A model generated the notes under the pieces. That model was not told the DNA's origin. It was given only the letters and a program-made list of their open reading frames with translations, and made no database searches. DNA of 64,000 nucleotides. Source: Eonycteris spelaea. Its lineage: Eukaryota; Chordata; Mammalia; Chiroptera; Pteropodidae. The position numbers and the translations under genes were made by a program. Positions 55,363 to 64,000 of this stretch are shown here, piece after piece (position 1 is the first letter of the stretch; every line of letters begins with the position of its first letter). The stretch covers positions 19,305,001-19,369,000 of the forward strand of contig PUFA01000007.1 in assembly GCA_003508835.1 (NCBI GenBank), in the 5' to 3' direction.

Positions 55363-56469
55363 GTAAGCAGCCGTTAAGTGCTAGCAAAATAATGAGTTTA
55401 ACCAAAATTCTGTTCTGATCAACAGAACAAGAAAAACGATTTTCTCAGTTTTTCCCAAGGGTCATTTTGTAACTAGTATAATTCCAGACGCATTGGAAGG
55501 AAGTTACTTGTCACTTACTATATAGATGCCTCAGGATGTGAGGCTTAATTCTTTCCCAGAACCCTCATTGAGAAAGGCTGACTAAAGTGTATTCAATGGG
55601 GATTAGTAGGCTGTGAGACTTTCTTTTTCTCTCCAAATCTCTGATGTTTTCTAACAACCAATGTTTAAAGTAAAGCATGTTTTTCTGTCTATGAATTCAA
55701 ACTGTGTAATGAGATTTGTAGCAGTTTTTCCATCTTCATTCATGATATATAGCCCCTTACATTTGAGTGAAGGTGACCCAGACCTTTACTGCATCCTTAA
55801 AATAGACACCTGACATTAAATGGTATCTCTTTGCATTCTTCCACTTTCTCTCGTATATACATATACGTGTGCATAAATGTATCCATTTGGTTCAAAAACA
55901 TTTGGGTTAATTCTAATCTATTATAAATTTATCAATTAGAACTCTCTAAGAGTTTTATGGTATTTGGTTATTTACTTACTTAACCTTCACTACAGGAAAA
56001 AAAAAATGAGTTTGACTTGAATTATGAGAGATAAGGTTTACATATGTGTGGCTCCTCAGTACCTCGCCATCACATAGCCCACTGTGGGTACTCCAATAAT
56101 GTTCAGATTTGATTGTAGTATTCAAGCAGGGGGCTAGCCATTCAGCTTCTTCACTTCAGAATATATATATATATTTTTTTTTTAATGCCCACTTGGTTAA
56201 GTGACTTGTCTAAAAGATATCAATAATTATGAGTAGATTTGGTACCCCAAACTGATTTTCCTGATTCTCTACTAGACTGCCTTAGGATTTCAATGCAATA
56301 ATAGGCAGTAAGTAGTGTGTACATTTTTTAAAATATTAGAGCCCAGTTTTTTAATGAAGAAACCAAAAATTTCTTGGAACATCACTCCACAGATCAGTTG
56401 TGGATCAATGTTGAGCACAATATAAACTAGAGTTCTTGCATGAATGCCGAAGGCCAAAAATAGTGTTTT

Positions 56470-56720
56470 GGCAGAGCAATGTAAGTGAAGTGGCTAGTGC
56501 TAGGGTCACAGATTCATGTTTGAGCTCTAGCTTTGCCATTTCTCTTTCTGATCCCAGTAAAGTAACTTGTGTCCTCATATATAAGATGAAAGACAATAAA
56601 ATCTATCTCATATACTTCTTGGGAGGATTAAATGAGATCCTTATAACACTAGAAATGTATAATGTGTACATAGTATTCAGAACTTTAACAGTACAAGTTA
56701 TGGACCTTTATCCTCTTTCT
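56470..56720 (-). repeat. MIR SINE
   Basis: 'cacagattcatgtttgagctctagctttgccatttc' and 'ttgggaggattaaatgagatccttataacactaga' are the reverse complement of a MIR core. Confidence 0.7.
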
Positions 56721-59700
56721 TAATCCTGGAAAATATATTGTGATCTTTTAAATTTTGTAGGCCATCTGTAGACAGCCTCTTAAACAGGATTTGACTTTTT
56801 TCAATGAGCTGTTTACATATTAATAAGAATCGCTTATTCTTTCTTCTACCTGTGTCATCTCCCCTTCCTCTCTGGATTTCTTTTTGTTAATTAGGAAGAT
56901 TTTGTAGGTATAAAGTGACCCTTTTCTAAAAAGCCTTTTCCTTTGCATTAGTTTCATAAGCTTTTGCTTGATGTTTCAGTTTCTTGAAATTTTACGTTTT
57001 TCACGTCTAGAGAGGAAATTCAGTTGTCTTAAACTTTTTCCCCAGTATATAACTTCAGTTCTCCTAGGAAACTAATAACTTCAAACAGACCTTTCTTAAA
57101 GATATAGTATCTGATAGTCCACATTATCCCAAGAATATTATTGGATCCAATATGATAACATTAAAAGAAAATAATTTGACTTAGAAAGATGGAATGTTTT
57201 TTAAATTCTTTCAGAGAGAGCTTATTAATAAAAATAATAATTTAAAAAATGTTACCCATTTTACATTGTAATTAACTAATTTAGAAAAGAATGTAATATC
57301 TGCCAACCCCTAAATAAATATGGGTACCACCTAATGGAAATGTATACTACTATAGCATTTTCTAGGTTTAAAAACTCATTGATTGTACTGAATTAATTTC
57401 AGTATTGAATTTTTCTTTGACAGTAATTTTTGCATTACTGGTTTCCATAGCAATCCTGTTCATTCTTTGCTTTGCTGAGTTCCAGCTTTGAAAAGCTGAA
57501 ATTTGAAGGACACGAACACATCTATAAAAACAATGAACTTAGAGTATTTAAAAACCTAAACAGTTGTGTCTGCTCCAGTTATCTCTGAGCTATACTAAAT
57601 CGTTGATTACAAAAAGACAGAGACCTCTGAATAATGATTAACATTTCTGTACCTTCAGATAATTTTGTCTGCTTTTGCTTTTTCATTTTTGCAATATTGA
57701 AATCAGCTTCATAAGTAATCCTACTTATCTGACATATTACCTTTCTGAAGTTTTTATTACAACAGTACAAAAGTTTCAAGAGATCGACAAGGCTCATGAT
57801 TCTTTTTCATATAATAATCAAGGAATTCATATTGGTTTTTATTAGACAAGAATTTAAGCTGCCCTTATCTACCCTCTTCCCAACCCAAATAATTCTCATA
57901 TGAAAGTCTATTTGAAAAGCTACTAATTTAAAAGCTTTTCAGATAAGCTTTTCAAGATCAAAAATACTTAAGTACTCTTGGAAAACCCTTTTTAAAGTAA
58001 TTTTTCTGACCACTTTTGTTAATCTTCCACATGTAATTTTCTTTAAAGATTGATATAAGTGACAATTTTTTTTTTTATAGCAACTATAACATAATGTCTT
58101 AGGTAACATGAACTTAACTGTAGTCAGTATTTTAACATCAGCAAGTACTTTATTGCTTTTCATATATAATCATGGAATTTTTCACAGATTTTTAGTTTAT
58201 GTTTCTTGGAATATCTGCACAGGTAATGTATTCTTTGCTTTACCTTTGAATACTGATTCATTCAACTTAAAAATAATCACTACACACAAAATTTTTGTAC
58301 TTATAAAGACTTTATAGCTAAAAATATGTCAATTATTGCAGAGTTGTTTACAGGTTTTACACACTTTTATGAATGTAGAAATCATCTTTTAGCAGACATT
58401 TGTTAGGCGCATATGTCCTTATAGCAGCTGCTTTTCATCATCTTCTCTCTCCTTCAAATAACATTTAATAAAGCCTTCTCTTTTATAGGCAGTTTTATAT
58501 TGCCAATACAATTTCAAGGATGCTGAGAAAGAAAACTTAATAGATGGGTTTTTTTAATTGCCTACTCTCAAGTTGACTACAAAAGAGAAGCTAGTGCTTC
58601 TGGTTTTGATTAAATATTTTTTTGGCAGTTTTGAAATACAGACTTTTTCCACATTTATTGGCTTGTTATTTTACAACTTGATTTAATCTGAATAGAACAG
58701 AATGGGTCATTTTAGCAACCTTATTCAGTAACAATGTACTTGGCCCTTTTTAAAATAAAATGGCATCTGTTAAATAAACTATGCTTTTAAATCTAAGTGA
58801 GATCGCTGAAGTGCCTGCCCAACATTAAAAGTTTTTTTAATTAGAAAAAATAAAGGTCAGAGAATGAAACTTCATGAAGCAGTATCTTCTCTAATGATTA
58901 AAAATGGAAAATAACTTTTAATAACAATATAAACAAAATGTGGATATTAAATCTAATACTTCATGATAATGGATTTTACAAGTATTTATTACTCGAAAAT
59001 ATTTTCATCCTTCCACTGCAGTAATTTGCAAAATAAAAGGTTACATTTAGCAAGAATGTTTTCTACTACTTAAGCAATCTATTACTGCTTATATAATTCT
59101 AGTCTAATTCTATAATTATACTATAATAATTATAATTCTATTATTACTAATAATTCTACATTCTCCAATATGTACCGTTTTACTTTATTTTTCGTATTCA
59201 CTCATTATTTTTCTCATACTAGAAAATATAAGATCAATGGTAGGTTATATTTATTATGTGTCATTTACATGAGATGTTTACAGGTATGCCACTAACAATG
59301 GCATTTCATATTTATTGAATATAATTCAGCATCAAACCCAGGATTTCTGAACCCTGGTTTTTTCTAATTTACAGAGACACATGTCCACTTAAAATTATTG
59401 GCCTAGATCTTTAGAAATTATAAATATTATACAGAAGTCAGACTTTAATATCTAGGTATGCCTTGAATATTATACAGGTTTCTTTATAGTATGTATTTGA
59501 AAGTTTCCTCACTATAAAAAAATTCTAAATTATATACCTGAGATGTAATATCTGTTCCAGTGTGCAAGACTTATCCTGTGTTGTCTTCACAATGTTTCTG
59601 TATTTATAGCATCTGTTTACCTAAATATTATCTCCTTTTGTAACTTGTTTCATTGCCTGCTGAAGAACACATTGCTTGTGTTCTTCAACCTAAATTTCTG

Positions 59701-60239
59701 TAGATTTATAACTTGTAGCTTAAAGCAATTTCACCTGGAGCTCAGATTTTGAAGGAAAAGAAATCCTGCCTTTTGCTGCCCTCCTGTGGACTATCCATCA
59801 TATGCTACCTGCAATTAAGGATCTTTGTTTTGTCACATTCTATAGAAGTAATAAAGATACCTGCTTTAAAAAAAAAAAAAAAGATAGCCTTAAAAGACCC
59901 AGTTTTTATAGCATTTTTAATATGCCGCTAGTTAGCTTACCTCCATTTATTTTTGGAAAAAGTAAAACTGGTTAATTTATTACAGGTTTCAGAATCCAGA
60001 AATGCAGGGCCATCCTGCAACAAAGTATTAAGAATTAAGTGAAGCTAAATCACTGCAAGAGTGTATTGTTGACTATAGATGTGCTGAATTTAAACTCACT
60101 GACCACAAAAGAACTTTAATATCATTCTGCCTTTTGCAAAGTCAATGGAAATTGTACTAAACCATGATATTATGATGCTATTGTGAATAGCCCGTTTTCT
60201 TTACTACATGCGTCCTACTTTCCTGGTTTCATGTGTTTG

Positions 60240-60560
60240 CCCATGTTTTCTGTAGCTCCTCCCCATAACTCTCCCTCCCCACCCCCACCCCATAGCTTAG
60301 TCTTACCCATCCTTCAAGGCCCACTTCTGCACTTCTGATATATGCCTTACCTGATCTCTTAATTATGAAAGTAATGTGTAAGCAATCAGTCTGCCTGGAC
60401 CTCTCCTTCAGCTCCTGGGACTTGCCATTATAGTTATTTGTGTGCAAGACGCAACTCTAGTACAAGACTTCTCTAGCTCTTTTTTCATCTTCATACCCTG
60501 GCCCCAATGTTTAGCACATAGAATGTACCTAAATGGAGAGTGAGCTGATGATATTTCAAG
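60240..60560 (+). repeat. L2/CR1-type LINE fragment
   Basis: 'taccc­atccttcaaggcccacttctgc', 'gccttacctgatctct' and 'ccccaatgtttagcacatagaatgtacctaaatg' follow the order of an L2-type 3' end. Confidence 0.6.
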
Positions 60561-61869
60561 TTTGAACTACTTAAAATATTTGGTAAGAAAGAGTAATTAA
60601 CTTGTATCCACCTACTGTTTACCCAGAATACTTTTACCAAACCCTCATTCAACATACATGTATAGATATAGATCTTTTAAGGTCTGCAGCTCCCACAATA
60701 TAGGATGAAGAAGAGAAAAGGAATTATCATTGTCTCTTGTCCACTAGAAGCTGACACATCTATTAGATAGCCTATATTCTTCTACCTCCTGTCCAGACTT
60801 TTTAATGAAAATTGCAAACATATGGTCTTGTTGACCCTCACTTGAAAACATTTATAGATGAATCAACAAGACTGAGAAAACCTGTTGGACTTATTTCCCC
60901 AGCATTGTTGTAACAAATTTCCCTAGATAAAGTAAGCCAGAGATTTAAATTTAATAATAATAATAGCAGCTATAGCAGTTAATTTTTCTTTTTCAATATA
61001 GTTACTGCCTAGGAAAATCTTTCATGGTAAACTTCCAGTGAGTGTGTAAACTCCCTTGTTTAGAGAGCCAATCTGACATTTCACATTTCTAGAGGAAGTT
61101 ACACACAGCTGCCAGGAGCTTGGATTCCAACACTGCAGTTGGTTCTTCCACAGCCTACATGTCATGATGTCTATGTCTGAACTGACACTAACTTTGCTTG
61201 CCTTTGCTTTAATCACTTAAGACCACATGGCAAGACAAAGAGATCAGATCTATAGCCAGTTCTCCTTTTTCTCCTCTAAAAGGAGGCAAGGAATATAGGT
61301 CTGCAGAAACCAATACAGCTCTGAATTCTTAGGCAAAGCAGATTCCCCTACCATGTGTAAACCGAGTGTTCCCAGGATAGAATTCAACTCTAAGATATGT
61401 AGTAAAAGGGAAACACACACATTGTTTGTATTTGAGATCGCATGCTTTTCTTCCTTCGTTTTTCTTTTTGAAACTCGCTTCTGACTCATCCACATCACTA
61501 GGAGGAAATGCCTCTGTCATCCCGAGGTTGCTGATTTCATGTCTTTTATATGGTCTGTTTCCTACCTGGAATTGCGCTCTTAAGGTCAGTTAGTACATAA
61601 CCATTACTTTAAAGCCTACAAAGAATTTCATTTATCAGTAATTGCTGAATGAGAACAATTCTAAGAAGCTATTATTTCTGTTGAAATTATTCCTCGTCTT
61701 TCCTAAGTAGAGGACAGCATAGGGCAGAGGAGGTGAGACAGCTTCATTTGTCTCTCAGATTCAGTCATCAGCAACCTAGGTTTCACCATAATTCAAGTTC
61801 TATAGGCTTATGTTCACAGTGGTTTCGTTAATGGTGTTTCCCAAAAATCCTCTTACAGTAGGACAGAAG

Positions 61870-61985
61870 TTCATCTCCATTTCAAATATTAGATAAAGAG
61901 CCTAGACATGGAGAAGCAGATTGATTTGCCTAAGTTCACATTGTTAGGGTACAGTTAGGGCAGGATTTAAATTTATTTCATGGAA
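61870..61985 (+). repeat. MIR SINE fragment
   Basis: 'gagcctagacatggagaagcagattgatttgcctaagttcacattgttag' fits the MIR core. Confidence 0.65.
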
Positions 61986-63065
61986 TGTTCCTCTTGAAAG
62001 GAGATCTACAGGACTCTGTCACAGCCTCTGGAGGTGGAAATCGTAAAGGTATCTGTTCCTATAAGGTTTCTTTCTTCCTCAAGTGTACCTGTTACTCTCT
62101 GTGGTACCAAGCTCCACATACCACCCACAGTTAAAGTTTCCTGGTAATATTTTAAAGTAATTTTTCATGGCAACATGAGCACCTGAAGACACACTTTTGT
62201 TCACTTCATGATTTATATTACTATCTTTTCTGAAAGATTGGAGAAAAAATATGAAATTATGAGGTAGCTAAATTATAATAAAACATTCAAAACATATTTA
62301 TAAGTTACCTGTTTACCAAATAAAAAAGGTTTTATAGCTGGAATAAGTAAAAGTGCAGTTGAGTAGAAAGGTAAGGAGAAAGACAAATACTATAAAACGT
62401 CACTCATGTCTGTTAAGAGGACAGTGTTATCTGTATTTTCCACCCAGGTACTTTATACTTAATTGAAAGTTCCATAATGCCTCCTAAAAGATAACTTTTC
62501 TTATAAGCAGAAGAAAGGAGGTTTTAGAGTATAATATAATCCCCTTAGAAAAGGGATAGTAGGAATATTTTTATTCACAGTGTATACACAAAGGCCATTT
62601 TTCTCATGTCTGTTACTTTGCCTTCAGCAATTGAAATTCAAATTCAAGTTACAGTTTCCATTACAGATCAGTTTAATTATTTATGTCTTAGAAATTCATT
62701 ATATAATAGGAAGCACAGGAGTATTACCTGTATTTGTTGAATGGGAGAAAAGAGTGTGACAGAGGAAGTAGGATTTGGGGGAAGACGAGAGCAAAAGTAG
62801 CAACCCAATGGGAGTTGTCGAGCAGCAGAGGTAAGTGTTGATTTAACTTAATGTGGTACCTATAGTCCGTTTTCATATTGTAAAACCGTGAATTCACACT
62901 GTTTACTAAAAATGTTCTTTAAAGAGCACAGAGAGACTGTGAGGCTAATTTCTAAATGTACTAAATGCTTTAGAATTTAGATATCTGAGGAGTTTAATCT
63001 AAATTAATTGCTATTTTAAAAAACTGGTAGAAGTGAACTCTATTCTATATTGTCTCCAGCATCTC

Positions 63066-63100
63066 CTACACACAAGAGCGCGCGCACACACAAGTACATA
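63066..63100. repeat. Alternating CA/CG purine-pyrimidine run
   Basis: CACACAAGAGCGCGCGCACACACAAG: short alternating run with a GCGCGCGC core in AT-rich surroundings, the only CpG-dense spot in this intron. Confidence 0.6.
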
Positions 63101-63300
63101 CACTGGAAGTGCAGTTAGCTCCAGGGCTAGGAACTGCACGAGCCCGTCATTAGTTTTACTGGGCTGGCTCTAGGTACTTGGCTCTTACAAAGTTCTGATG
63201 CCTCTCAGTTTATTTGTGGCATTTCTTTACTGGAATGAACCATTAAAGATCCTAAGGTAACCCGACCAGGAATCTCTTACCAACAGGTGAGGTTCAGAAG

Positions 63301-63352
63301 GTAAGGATGCTTTTTTATTTTTTATTATTTATTTTGTAAGGATGCTTTTTTA
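63301..63352. repeat. 17-base direct repeats around an A/T-only insert
   Basis: GTAAGGATGCTTTTTTA occurs at 63301-63317 and again at 63336-63352, separated by 18 bases that are almost all T and A. Confidence 0.75.
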
Positions 63353-64000
63353 ACAAGTAAGTTACCGAACTCTAGTTAGAAAATAAGTAATCTTCTAGGA
63401 CACTTGAAAACAGAATATGAAAAGATAGGAGATTTCCTTAACCTTAGTAATGTAAGAGATTCTGAGAACTTAGTTTACTCTGAAAACCTGTTTAGACACA
63501 GGATGAATTGTGCCTTTATCTCTTAGGAGACATACGCTTTGTCAAAGGTATATTAAATATTTAGTTGTTTTCCAGAACACCCTTTTAGGATAAGTTAATA
63601 GTAATAACACAATTTATACATGGGATACTCTAACCACAGAGAAGGTGTTGGCTGTCTGAGCTCTCATAGATCCAGAACCAGAGTTTAATGCTTAGTCAGT
63701 ATTGTCTTGTAGTCTCCTCCAAGAAAAATCAAACTTCCAGGATTTGAATTAGATGCTAAATGCTTTGCAAGCAAAGTATAGAGCGTTAAGCACTGAAAAG
63801 TGTTCCCATTTTCACCTGGGACCTTGTTATCTAAAGCATTTCATTTAAATCACACAGTTCCTTTTTTTTAAAAAAAAAAAAAACATACCTTTCAAGGTTA
63901 ATCTAAGCAGTAGAATCTCACCTCATTTTTGCATCAGCAAAAAATAATAGTCGTATGAATAGAAATGACTTGTTACTTTATAAGTGTCTTTCATTTTTCC

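Larger units (their letters stand above)
55363..64000 (+). other. TTC17: TTC17 intron 16 (5' part, to end of window)
   Basis: No further TTC17 exon found: the expected next residues (TVVEESNG...) are not encoded in any frame I could see. AT-rich with MIRs, an L2 piece and low-complexity runs listed separately. Nothing recognised in 55420-56465, 56730-60235, 60570-61865 or 61990-63060 beyond AT-rich runs (for example 59090-59165, mostly A and T and partly self-complementary). Confidence 0.8.

Noticed and set aside
55363..64000. Search for the next TTC17 exon
   Set aside because: No segment encodes the expected downstream residues in any frame, so the remaining exons must lie beyond the window.
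1..64000. A CRISPR array, defence cluster, operon or other undescribed multi-gene system
   Set aside because: The window is mammalian nuclear DNA with two ordinary split genes and interspersed repeats. No regularly spaced repeats with unique spacers and no unexplained coding clusters were seen.

Overview
This is nuclear DNA from a placental mammal, most likely a fruit bat (Pteropodidae). The genes are split by introns with GT/GC-AG borders, and intergenic and intronic DNA is full of mammalian repeats (L1, L2, MIR, MLT1-type LTRs, MER3/MER5A-type hAT elements). The lineage call rests on two minus-strand SINEs built from 5S rRNA. One of them (31577-31798) is a tRNA-Val/5S rRNA hybrid flanked by 17-bp target-site duplications. 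From memory, hybrid tRNA/5S SINEs and 5S-only SINEs (the MEG families) were described from megabats and not from microbats or other mammals. I saw no primate, rodent, carnivore or ruminant SINE. The species is not determined.

Layout: 1-550 is the end of API5 (last intron piece, last coding exon ending in the Arg/Gly-rich tail), followed by its 3' UTR to about 2525. From 2526 to about 8740 is intergenic DNA with an RPL21 processed pseudogene, L2, two LTR-like repeats, MIR, MER5A and MER3. From about 8740 to 9450 is a CpG island holding the TTC17 promoter and first exon. TTC17 runs on the plus strand from 8959 past the end of the window. Sixteen coding exons are visible (8959-55362), covering about 751 residues of a protein I recall as about 1140 residues in human. 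The rest of the window, 55363-64000, is intron. The order API5 then TTC17 in the same orientation is the order I recall on human 11p12-p11.2.

TTC17 carries tetratricopeptide repeats in two blocks (exons 6-8 and 15-16) separated by a coiled coil (exon 9), and is linked in the literature to actin polymerisation and ciliogenesis. API5 is an anti-apoptotic helical-repeat protein. The two genes are neighbours but I see no functional link.

Points worth a second look: single-base indels break the reading frame of TTC17 exons 2 and 5, probably assembly errors; intron 12 starts with GC; two TISU/YY1-type start elements lie 61 bp apart, the first opening a 12-codon uORF; an inverted repeat of roughly 190 bp lies in intron 15; and an antisense 5S SINE supplies a strong splice-acceptor-like site. 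I found no operon, CRISPR, defence system or other undescribed multi-gene system. The most distinctive content is the megabat SINE pair and the inverted repeat.
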